A DNA stretch of 5,735 nt, taken from the NCBI GenBank assembly GCA_001587675.1, contig LNGD01000098.1:1-5735 (forward strand), given 5' to 3'. Source of the DNA: Candidatus Methanofastidiosum methylothiophilum. Lineage in GTDB: Archaea > Methanobacteriota_B > Thermococci > Methanofastidiosales > Methanofastidiosaceae. The translations under genes and the position numbers were made by a program. Numbering within the stretch: the first letter of the stretch is position 1; each line of letters opens with the position of its first letter. The notes beneath the pieces were generated by a model. That model was given only the letters and a program-made list of their open reading frames with translations, was not told where the DNA came from and made no database searches. This document shows, piece after piece, positions 1 through 4,363 of the stretch.

Positions 1-228
1 CGGGTATGACTTAGCATTAGTTTCTTTATTTATCTTATCTGATAGATTAATTATTGAATCGTAGGCCTTCCCAAAATCTTTTCCGGATTTAATATTGACT
101 CCAGAATCATAAGCTGTCTTATAGACAAGCATGAAGTGGGTGCCACCTGCGGAATAAAATTCCTTTACAGCTTCAATTCCTACACCTCTTATTGGGTCAA
201 TATGCATGTGATTGTCTGTAATAATCAT
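1..228 (-). CDS. TatD-like metal-dependent hydrolase (archaeal COG1831 type), 3' part missing
   Basis: Only the first 76 codons are present; the frame runs open off the left edge. The N-terminus reads MIITDNHMHIDP, in which H7-x-H9 is the first metal-binding HxH motif of the amidohydrolase/TatD superfamily. It is followed by a helix and a strand ending in AGGTHFMLVYK, a pattern typical of the archaeal TatD-related 'predicted metal-dependent hydrolase' group. Such proteins are expected to be soluble TIM-barrel hydrolases. Their substrate is not established, and nuclease activity should not be assumed from the TatD name. The start is the ATG at 228. There is no good Shine-Dalgarno sequence. A weak TATA-like element (CTATTAAAG, 251-259, with ACAAAC before it) is centred about 26 nt upstream, so a leaderless mRNA is possible. 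The gene lies 37 nt after the DUF192 gene on the same strand and may also be co-transcribed with it. The family call is fairly secure; the function is not. Confidence 0.78.
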   Translation of the reverse strand, partial: MIITDNHMHIDPIRGVGIEAVKEFYSAGGTHFMLVYKTAYDSGVNIKSGKDFGKAYDSIINLSDKINKETNAKSYP

Positions 229-265
229 TAATTAAAATGAAAATATCCCTCTTTAATAGTTTGTG

Positions 266-622
266 CTAATTAGATGGAAATAAAACCTTATCCCCAATCT
301 TTATTTTATATTTTTCTATTGAGCCTTTAGGCATTTCGACGAAATATTTGGCTTTACCAACGTGGCCATTAAAAAAAGAAAAAGATCTTACATTAGGCTT
401 TAAATCTATTACTTCCTTTATTGAATTAACCCAAACAACATCAATATTAAAGAATACAAACATCATCGTTATTGCAGCCTTTCTTTCTTTATTAAGAACA
501 AAAATATAGGCTTCGTTTTTCATCGATATATCCTTCCTGAACATCAATCCTCTTGATAATTCATAAAAATTCTTTTGATATACCAATTTATCAAACATAT
601 TTGGTAGTTCATGAATGGACAT
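266..622 (-). CDS. DUF192 family protein (COG1430)
   Basis: This is a small soluble protein of 118 residues from the ATG at 622. The order of motifs matches DUF192: ELSRGLMFRKDI (21-32, the R-GLM-R signature), a hydrophobic core strand FVFFNIDVVWVN (55-66) that corresponds to the family's F-x-IDV-FV segment, and a C-terminal part with AKYFVEMPKGSIEKYKIKIGD (91-111), equivalent to the usual 'A-x-x-VLE-x-x-G...GD-V'. The family has no agreed function. No signal peptide is seen, unlike many bacterial members, so it should be cytoplasmic. The frame can be extended to a GTG at 631. I prefer the ATG because a TATA-like TTTTTTAAT (644-652) is centred 26 nt before it and would place the transcription start on the ATG. 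The gene is divergent from the THUMP gene and precedes the TatD-like hydrolase on the same strand. Confidence 0.75.
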   Translation of the reverse strand: MSIHELPNMFDKLVYQKNFYELSRGLMFRKDISMKNEAYIFVLNKERKAAITMMFVFFNIDVVWVNSIKEVIDLKPNVRSFSFFNGHVGKAKYFVEMPKGSIEKYKIKIGDKVLFPSN

Positions 623-643
623 TAAGCCCACTATTGAATATTG

Positions 644-660
644 ATTAAAAAAGTAACTTA
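644..660 (-). promoter_or_regulatory. Candidate BRE/TATA promoter of the DUF192 gene
   Basis: Read on the minus strand, TAAGTTAC is followed by TTTTTTAAT (652 to 644). The centre of the AT box is near 648, 26 nt before the ATG at 622, the normal archaeal TATA-to-start distance. This implies a leaderless or nearly leaderless transcript. The box is a weak match to TTTAWATA, so the call rests mainly on spacing. Confidence 0.4.
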
Positions 661-690
661 TTAGATTGTAGATTAAACGGAACCCCTAAA

Positions 691-708
691 CCGTAAACTT
701 TATAAATA
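691..708 (+). promoter_or_regulatory. BRE/TATA promoter upstream of the structured leader or small RNA
   Basis: CCGTAAAC (691-698, BRE-like) followed by TTTATAAATA (699-708) is the best TATA match in the intergenic region. Transcription would start near 729-731. That is about 115 nt before the THUMP start codon, so the RNA made would first contain the hairpin at 751-780. The core TTTATAAA is itself palindromic. It could also fire leftward toward DUF192, starting near 677, although no good BRE is visible on that side. Confidence 0.55.
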
Positions 709-737
709 GTAACACGTTCAATATAATTAGTGTTACT
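708..737. repeat. Perfect 8-bp inverted repeat between TATA box and predicted transcription start
   Basis: AGTAACAC (708-715) and GTGTTACT (730-737) are exact reverse complements separated by 14 nt. The left half touches the TATA box and the right half covers the predicted start site. A transcript starting near 730 would carry only the right half, so this dyad makes more sense as a DNA-binding operator than as an RNA hairpin. The half-site centres are 22 bp apart, about two helical turns, which suits a dimeric regulator. No regulator is identified. Confidence 0.4.
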
Positions 738-803
738 GGCATATAGTATCGGTCATATGGGGACAAATCCCTGTATGACTAAATCTTTTCGTTAAAATTT
801 TTG
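729..803 (+). ncRNA. Candidate small structured RNA or structured 5' leader
   Basis: Downstream of the TATA box at 699-708 is a long hairpin. Positions 752-763 (GTCATATGGGGA) pair with 768-779 (TCCCTGTATGAC) over 12 bp around the tetraloop CAAA, and a G751-U780 wobble can extend it. Two central pairs (U758-G773 and G759-U772) are G-U wobbles, so the symmetry is better in RNA than in DNA. A weaker 4-bp hairpin (734-737 with 745-748) precedes it. T-runs at 786-789 and 798-802 could end transcription before the THUMP gene, which seems to have its own promoter at 810-825. I could not fit a tRNA, box C/D or H/ACA RNA. It may be an independent sRNA or a leader controlling the THUMP gene; the ends given are estimates. 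Confidence 0.4.
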
Positions 804-809
804 ATTCAT

Positions 810-825
810 ATAAAACTTTTTAAAT
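810..825 (+). promoter_or_regulatory. Proximal BRE/TATA promoter of the THUMP gene, leaderless spacing
   Basis: ATAAAAC (810-816, purine-rich BRE-like) is followed by TTTTTAAAT (817-825), centred at 821, which is 25 nt before the ATG at 846. Transcription would begin at or within a base or two of the start codon. No Shine-Dalgarno sequence precedes that ATG, which agrees with a leaderless mRNA. An alternative TATA (ATATAAAA, 808-815) would give a leader of about 10 nt. Confidence 0.45.
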
Positions 826-845
826 TGATAACAAGTCCTTTCATT

Positions 846-1367
846 ATGGAACATATTAAAGAATTTCTCCTTGTTACTACGCCTACTGCAAGACAGTTTG
901 ATGGTATTTGGGAAGTAGAATGGGCGTTAGAAGGGGAGGTATTTGAAATCAAGAAAACAAAATTCAAAGGAGTTCTTCTAGTAAAATGCAGAGATGCAAA
1001 AAAAGCTGCTGAAATGATAAGGGATTACGAAACATGTGCTATACACAGGGCAATTCCATTTGATCGATATGTCAACACAGACAAAGATCTAATACTAGTT
1101 GAAGCCACAGATGTTGCAGTATCAAAGATTTCTGAAAATGATTCATTTGCAGTTCGATGTAAGAAAAGAGGAAAGGCCAATTTTAAGTCACAGGATCTTG
1201 AAAGGGAAGTTGGGGCTAAGATAGTTGAAGCTAAAGGCGCAAAGGTCAATCTAGAAGACCCAGATATCAAGGTCATTATACAAGTAATCGATAAAAAAAC
1301 AGGTATTTCAGTATTAAGAAAAGATGAAATAATAAGAAAAGACGTTCTTGAAGAAGAAGAGGATTAA
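846..1367 (+). CDS. Stand-alone THUMP-domain RNA-binding protein (archaeal COG1818 type)
   Basis: The product has 173 residues from the ATG at 846. Residues 1-60 form an N-terminal ferredoxin-like half (FLLVTTPTARQFDGIWEVEW, then GVLLVKCRDAKKAAEMIRDY). Residues 100-156 are the THUMP core: SFAVRCKKRGKANFKSQDLE, EVGAKIVEAKGAKVNLEDPD, then IKVIIQVIDKKTGISV. THUMP domains bind RNA, notably tRNA. Yeast Tan1, a related protein without a catalytic domain, helps acetylate tRNA cytidine. A similar adaptor role here is inference, since no methyltransferase or other catalytic domain is attached. The frame can be extended to a TTG at 801. I reject that start because it lies in the promoter and adds residues the family does not need. 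The C-terminus is acidic (EEEEED-like). The gene faces rpoL and their stop codons overlap by 4 bp (1364-1367). Confidence 0.8.
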   Translation: MEHIKEFLLVTTPTARQFDGIWEVEWALEGEVFEIKKTKFKGVLLVKCRDAKKAAEMIRDYETCAIHRAIPFDRYVNTDKDLILVEATDVAVSKISENDSFAVRCKKRGKANFKSQDLEREVGAKIVEAKGAKVNLEDPDIKVIIQVIDKKTGISVLRKDEIIRKDVLEEEED

Positions 1368-1642
1368 TCCAAAGATAAATTTGTTTTTAATCCATTAATC
1401 TCTTCTTTGACCCTTTCTATTGCATCAAGAAGCGCATCTTTTGGGGGCTTTGTACCATCTGTGTTTATAACAAAAATAGGTTCTTTTCTTTTAAGAAGGG
1501 GATGATCAATTCTGTATGCTGCAACCTTTACTTTCTCATCTTTTAAAAGGGCATCTCTCAATACATTACAAAATGTATGATCCTCACCAATAATTCTAAA
1601 TTCCATAAATTTTTCATCCTTTTTTATAACATCAATATTCAA
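1364..1642 (-). CDS. rpoL: DNA-directed RNA polymerase subunit L (Rpo11)
   Basis: The product has 92 residues with the TTG start at 1642. Rpo11 is the archaeal counterpart of eukaryotic Rpb11/AC19 and bacterial alpha-NTD; it pairs with Rpo3 to form the assembly platform of RNA polymerase. Clear family motifs are GEDHTFCNVLRDALL (19-33), AYRIDHPLL (42-50) and TKPPKDALLDAIERVKEE near the C-terminus. An ATG at 1657 would give 97 residues, but I choose the TTG. It is preceded by AGGTGG with a 5-nt spacer, it lies just 1 nt after the stop codon of the DUF2067 gene, and the resulting N-terminus (MNIDVIKKDE...) fits the usual start of archaeal Rpo11. It is the last gene of the four-gene operon, and its 3' end overlaps the convergent THUMP gene. 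Confidence 0.95.
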   Translation of the reverse strand: MNIDVIKKDEKFMEFRIIGEDHTFCNVLRDALLKDEKVKVAAYRIDHPLLKRKEPIFVINTDGTKPPKDALLDAIERVKEEINGLKTNLSLD

Positions 1643-1643
1643 A

Positions 1644-2237
1644 CTAACCACCTGCATACTCTCTTAGATATGAAAGAGCTTCATCATAGCTTATATTTAA
1701 AGATACCGTTCCTGTATCATTAAAAATCTCGTCCTCGACCCCCACATTTAATAGTTCTGAAGCAAGCATATCATATTCAATAGCGACCCTTACTAGAATT
1801 TCCATAACTGGTTTTGATACATCTTCTAGATCTTCAATTAAATAAGAAATTTCTCTTGCAAAGTCTGCTGCGACTGAAACATTTGCAGTTGAAACAACAT
1901 CCTCTTTTTGCACTTCAAAAGAATAGCCCTTGTCATTTAGAACTACTTTCAGAAGTTTGACTGGAACAGTAGCTCCGGCAATTTTTGAGATGCTGTCGAG
2001 ATTATAGGAATAAATTCCTTCGTTCTCTTTGATATTTTTCTCTTTCAGCTCTTCTAAATAGCTTTTAATAGAGTATATGATATCCCCCATATTCCCATAG
2101 TCAAAGATCTTGACCTTTAAAGTGTCCCCGGAAATATCAAAGGAAATATCCTGAAATTTTGAAAGAAAACGGGCAATTTCCACTTTTTCATTGCCCTTGA
2201 GTTTAAAAGTTAAAATTCTAGTTTTTTTCTTCATCAT
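1644..2237 (-). CDS. Archaeal conserved protein, probable DUF2067 (COG4044)
   Basis: This is a 197-residue soluble protein with no signal peptide or membrane segment. It begins KKTRILTFKLKGNEKVEIARFL (3-24) and continues with a beta-rich stretch ISGDTLKVKIFDYG and a helix IIYSIKSYLEELKEKN. A second alpha/beta part follows: IAGATVPVKLLKVVLNDKGY, then a long acidic helical region around ISYLIEDLEDVSKPVMEILVRVAIEYDMLASELL. The pattern and the operon position agree with the archaeal DUF2067 family, whose function is unknown; the assignment is from memory of the family and is moderate. The start is the ATG at 2237 or the adjacent ATG at 2234. No Shine-Dalgarno is visible. The csl4 stop TGA is only 1 nt upstream, so translation is probably coupled to csl4. 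Lying between csl4 and rpoL, it likely acts in RNA metabolism or transcription, but that is inference. Confidence 0.65.
   Translation of the reverse strand: MMKKKTRILTFKLKGNEKVEIARFLSKFQDISFDISGDTLKVKIFDYGNMGDIIYSIKSYLEELKEKNIKENEGIYSYNLDSISKIAGATVPVKLLKVVLNDKGYSFEVQKEDVVSTANVSVAADFAREISYLIEDLEDVSKPVMEILVRVAIEYDMLASELLNVGVEDEIFNDTGTVSLNISYDEALSYLREYAGG
1648..1653 (-). promoter_or_regulatory. Shine-Dalgarno AGGTGG that decides the rpoL start
   Basis: Read on the minus strand, AGGTGG is followed by TTAGT and then TTG, an ideal 5-nt spacing for the TTG at 1642. The element lies downstream of the in-frame ATG at 1657, so it cannot serve that ATG. It overlaps the last codons of the DUF2067 gene. 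Confidence 0.75.
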
Positions 2238-2238
2238 A

Positions 2239-2823
2239 TCATATTTTAGCTCTTAAATAATCGTCTGCTGTCTTTCTAGTTTCCTTGGAACTACAGTAAC
2301 TGCATTCAAGTTTTCCATCTTTTATCTCAAGTGTTTTTTTACATACACTGCAAACTGCTCTTATTACACCTAGAGAATCTTCAGCAGTTGAAAGTCTAAC
2401 AGCATCGCCTTTTGTATCTACAACTCTCGCTCTTACTATATCTCCATTTCTAAACTCAGTTGAGATACTTTTTACATATTGCTTACTTGTCTGTGAAACA
2501 TATATCCTGGCCTTTGTATTTGCTGAAAGTTTCTTGTCAGTATAACCTTCAAGTGCAAGAAGGTCTACATAAACCATCTGTGGTTTTACTGAAACAACTT
2601 CCCCATATACAATGTCGCCCTCTTTTATCTGCGGAACAACATTTGTTTTTGAGTAAACGTTTGCACTTCTTCTTGACATATCAAGTTCTAAGTTTCCAAC
2701 TAATGTAGCATATATCTTTCCGTTGTCTTCATATGCCCCGTTTCCAGGTAAAAATTCCTCGGCTACACCAATGTAGTCTCCGGGTATAACAAACTCTCTT
2801 TTAACCTCTGCATTTGCTTCCAT
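2239..2823 (-). CDS. csl4: Archaeal exosome RNA-binding subunit Csl4
   Basis: The product has 194 residues. Csl4 forms part of the cap on the archaeal exosome (Rrp41/Rrp42 ring) and guides RNA substrates; archaeal Csl4 also recruits DnaG. Three parts are visible. The N-terminal domain holds FVIPGDYIGVAEEFLPGNGAY (11-31), a family hallmark. The S1 domain, about 65-147, includes IKEGDIVYGEVVSV and FRNGDIVRARVVD. The C-terminal zinc ribbon has CSVC (158-161) and CSYC (174-177), all four cysteines intact. Of two adjacent ATGs I choose the one at 2823, because the Shine-Dalgarno GAGGTG (2829-2834) is 5 nt from it but only 2 nt from the ATG at 2826. The start overlaps the end of the methyltransferase gene by 23 nt. 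The gene order methyltransferase-csl4-rpoL fits an archaeal RNA-metabolism operon. Confidence 0.95.
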   Translation of the reverse strand: MEANAEVKREFVIPGDYIGVAEEFLPGNGAYEDNGKIYATLVGNLELDMSRRSANVYSKTNVVPQIKEGDIVYGEVVSVKPQMVYVDLLALEGYTDKKLSANTKARIYVSQTSKQYVKSISTEFRNGDIVRARVVDTKGDAVRLSTAEDSLGVIRAVCSVCKKTLEIKDGKLECSYCSSKETRKTADDYLRAKI

Positions 2824-3445
2824 CATAACACCTCGTGAATCGGTAAAGTTCTACTTCAATCAACACCTTTCTTTTCCTGTGTATCTCAAACATCGCCTTT
2901 ATTGGAAAATTGAAATCCTTCATTTCAATTAGTTCAAATCCATTCTCCAAAGCAACATTTTTTATGAAATCATAATTCCCTTTCTTGTGTAAGGAATATA
3001 CCACATTTCCTATTTCAAAAGCCTTTTTCAAAAACTTGGTATCCATATTTCTCTGCTTCGTACCAAAAGGCGGATTTTGAATAATAGTGTCCCCACGCAG
3101 GAGGACCTGTAAAGCATCACCTTCCCTAATCTCGTATTTTTCTAACTCAAGATTAGTTTTTAAAGTTAATGTTTTTAAATTATCCTTTAAAATCTCTATA
3201 GCCCTATTGTCTTTCTCGACAAAATAAACTTTCTTGCTTCCCAATAACAACGCAGCTATACCAAGTCTACCTGTACCCGCACCTAGATCAATTACTGTTT
3301 TTCCTTCAATATCTCCTCTTTGATAGGCAAATAATACAATAGATGCAGCAATATCTCCCGGGCTTGTGTATTGCTCTTCAAACATGTCAGGGTTTTCCAT
3401 CTCTTTGAGATTTGAAAGAATGATTTCAAGCTGCTTTTTTCTCAC
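2801..3445 (-). CDS. METTL5-like rRNA N6-adenine methyltransferase (COG2263)
   Basis: The product has 214 residues from the GTG at 3445. It is a Rossmann-fold SAM-dependent methyltransferase. Landmarks are MRKKQLEIIL at the N-terminus, EEQYTSPGDIAA (23-34), SAM motif I DLGAGTGRLG (53-62), acidic VEKD (76-79), catalytic motif QNPPFGTK (123-130), YSLHK (150-154) and the C-terminal strand IEVELYRF (196-203). The same landmarks occur in order in human METTL5, which makes m6A in 18S rRNA with TRMT112, so small-subunit rRNA is the likely target here. The frame extends upstream to a TTG at 3463. The GTG is preferred because it matches the METTL5 N-terminus and a TATA-like box is centred 26 nt before it. 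The last 11 residues (TRCYDGSKCRG), past the usual family end, are encoded mostly in the overlap with csl4. It is the first gene of the operon. Confidence 0.9.
   Translation of the reverse strand: MRKKQLEIILSNLKEMENPDMFEEQYTSPGDIAASIVLFAYQRGDIEGKTVIDLGAGTGRLGIAALLLGSKKVYFVEKDNRAIEILKDNLKTLTLKTNLELEKYEIREGDALQVLLRGDTIIQNPPFGTKQRNMDTKFLKKAFEIGNVVYSLHKKGNYDFIKNVALENGFELIEMKDFNFPIKAMFEIHRKRKVLIEVELYRFTRCYDGSKCRG
2829..2834 (-). promoter_or_regulatory. Shine-Dalgarno GAGGTG of csl4
   Basis: GAGGTG on the minus strand lies 5 nt before the ATG at 2823 and 2 nt before the ATG at 2826, so it favours the second ATG. It sits inside the 3' coding end of the methyltransferase gene. Confidence 0.75.
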
Positions 3446-3487
3446 AAAAATTAAAAATATCAAAGGTATAAAAATGCTACCTTTGAT
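3446..3487 (-). terminator. Palindrome with T-rich tail after the S-component/J-domain gene
   Basis: Read on the minus strand, ATCAAAGGTA (3487-3478), a 9-nt spacer and TACCTTTGAT (3468-3459) form a perfect 10-bp inverted repeat. ATTTTTAATTTTT (3458-3446) follows at once. The layout is that of a hairpin plus U-tract terminator for the gene ending at 3499; in archaea the U-tracts alone can be enough. The stem is AT-rich, and the same palindrome contains the operon's TATA box, so it may instead, or also, be an operator. Confidence 0.5.
3467..3480 (-). promoter_or_regulatory. Candidate TATA promoter of the methyltransferase-csl4-DUF2067-rpoL operon
   Basis: On the minus strand GTAGCA is followed by TTTTTATA (3474 to 3467). 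Its centre is 26 nt before the GTG at 3445, so the transcript would be leaderless, in keeping with the lack of a Shine-Dalgarno sequence there. The box occupies the loop and part of one arm of the palindrome at 3459-3487. Confidence 0.45.
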
Positions 3488-3498
3488 CTTGAGATATC

Positions 3499-4299
3499 CT
3501 ATTTGAAGAATTTTGATAATTTATCGTAGTTATTATTTATTTGTTTTAACTTGTTCTCTGCCTTTTTCTTTGATTTTTCACCCAAGCTAGCATTTTTATC
3601 TGGATGATAAATACTGTTTAAGTATCGTTTTTGTTCATTTATGTCTTTTAATGTATATTTTTCTTTTGGGTCTAATTCAAAAAATGTCAGAAGTTCTTGA
3701 ATTTCTTTAGGGTAATCACTACTTTTATCATCTATTTTTTCTTTATTTTTAATCTTCTCTTCTTCATCAGGAACTTTAGTTTTTTTCTTTGTTTTATCTT
3801 TAACTTTGAGATTTCTATTATAAAACTGCTTCACGCCTTTATTTGTCATTATTGTTTCCACCAATATGGCCAGAACAATAATCTCCACAAATGCCTTTGT
3901 CAGTATAGTGTATACAACAGGTAGTGGTAGTCCATAAGGAATCTTTAGTACTGCAAGTGTTAGATATGTTAGAAACGCTTCAGGCAGGTATCCTAAAAAA
4001 ACAGCAATACCTGGCCTCGTCTTTTTAGAAAGAATTGCTACAAAGATACCCGTCAAAGCTTTGAATGGGGGCACTAAGAAATTTCCAAAGGTTAAACCAG
4101 GCCAGATACCTACTATGAATCCTGTAATCCCACCAAATATTGGGCCCAAGAGGATTGCAGATAGAACAGTACCAATATGGGATAAATCAAGATAAACATT
4201 AGGCACTGGCGTTGGTATCAAAAGTATAGTCCCAAATAAGATTCCCAAAGCTGCAAAAATTGCGGTAAAGGCGATATGCTTTGAACTATTAGCTTTCAT
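3499..4299 (-). CDS. ECF S-component-like membrane protein fused to a C-terminal J domain
   Basis: The product has 266 residues from the ATG at 4299. Residues 8-151 hold about six hydrophobic segments (near 8-28, 41-55, 56-70, 74-91, 97-119, 125-151). IAFTAIFAALGILFG and DLSHIGTVLSAILLGPIFGG resemble S-components, the substrate-binding subunits of energy-coupling-factor vitamin transporters (ThiW, BioY and RibU kinds). The substrate cannot be named, and no EcfA or EcfT gene is in view. Residues 153-199 are a Lys/Glu-rich linker. Residues 200-266 look like a J domain: helix II TLKDINEQKRYLNSIY, HPD at 232-234 in YHPDKN, and helix III AENKLKQINNNYDKLSKFF. J domains stimulate Hsp70 (DnaK) ATPase. 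With six helices both ends should be cytoplasmic. The frame extends to a TTG at 4356, but that region is promoter; GGTG lies 5 nt before the ATG. It appears to be transcribed alone. Confidence 0.75.
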   Translation of the reverse strand: MKANSSKHIAFTAIFAALGILFGTILLIPTPVPNVYLDLSHIGTVLSAILLGPIFGGITGFIVGIWPGLTFGNFLVPPFKALTGIFVAILSKKTRPGIAVFLGYLPEAFLTYLTLAVLKIPYGLPLPVVYTILTKAFVEIIVLAILVETIMTNKGVKQFYNRNLKVKDKTKKKTKVPDEEEKIKNKEKIDDKSSDYPKEIQELLTFFELDPKEKYTLKDINEQKRYLNSIYHPDKNASLGEKSKKKAENKLKQINNNYDKLSKFFK

Positions 4300-4329
4300 T
4301 GAAGCACCAAAATTAGTAAATAAAAATGA

Positions 4330-4345
4330 TATATAAAATTTTGGG
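4330..4345 (-). promoter_or_regulatory. BRE/TATA promoter of the S-component/J-domain gene
   Basis: CCCAAAA (4345-4339, BRE-like) directly precedes TTTTATATA (4338-4330), a strong archaeal TATA box. Its centre near 4334 predicts a start around 4308, leaving a leader of about 9 nt that contains GGTG (4308-4305) before the ATG at 4299. This gives the gene its own promoter in the 64-nt gap after argS and argues against the TTG start at 4356. Confidence 0.6.
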
Positions 4346-4363
4346 TAGATACTCAATAATGAG

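Noticed and set aside
729..803. Possible tRNA gene in the hairpin region
   Set aside because: There is no 7-bp acceptor pairing, no anticodon arm and no TTC-type T-loop; the 12-bp continuous stem does not fit a cloverleaf.
801..845. TTG-initiated N-terminal extension (15 residues) of the THUMP protein
   Set aside because: It overlaps the proximal TATA element, has no Shine-Dalgarno and adds residues before a complete family N-terminus.
1025..1276. Minus-strand open frame of 83 codons
   Set aside because: It is antisense to the THUMP coding region, has low-complexity Ser/Leu composition, no recognisable motif and no start signal.
2460..2708. Plus-strand open frame of 82 codons
   Set aside because: It is antisense to csl4, whose S1 domain clearly explains this DNA; no ribosome-binding site or domain is visible.
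3697..3924. Plus-strand open frame rich in Phe/Ile that looks like a membrane peptide
   Set aside because: Its hydrophobicity is the mirror of the AAA-rich lysine codons of the charged linker on the other strand.
4300..4356. TTG-initiated N-terminal extension (19 residues) of the S-component/J-domain protein
   Set aside because: The stretch contains the BRE/TATA promoter and the predicted transcription start lies after it, so it should not be translated.
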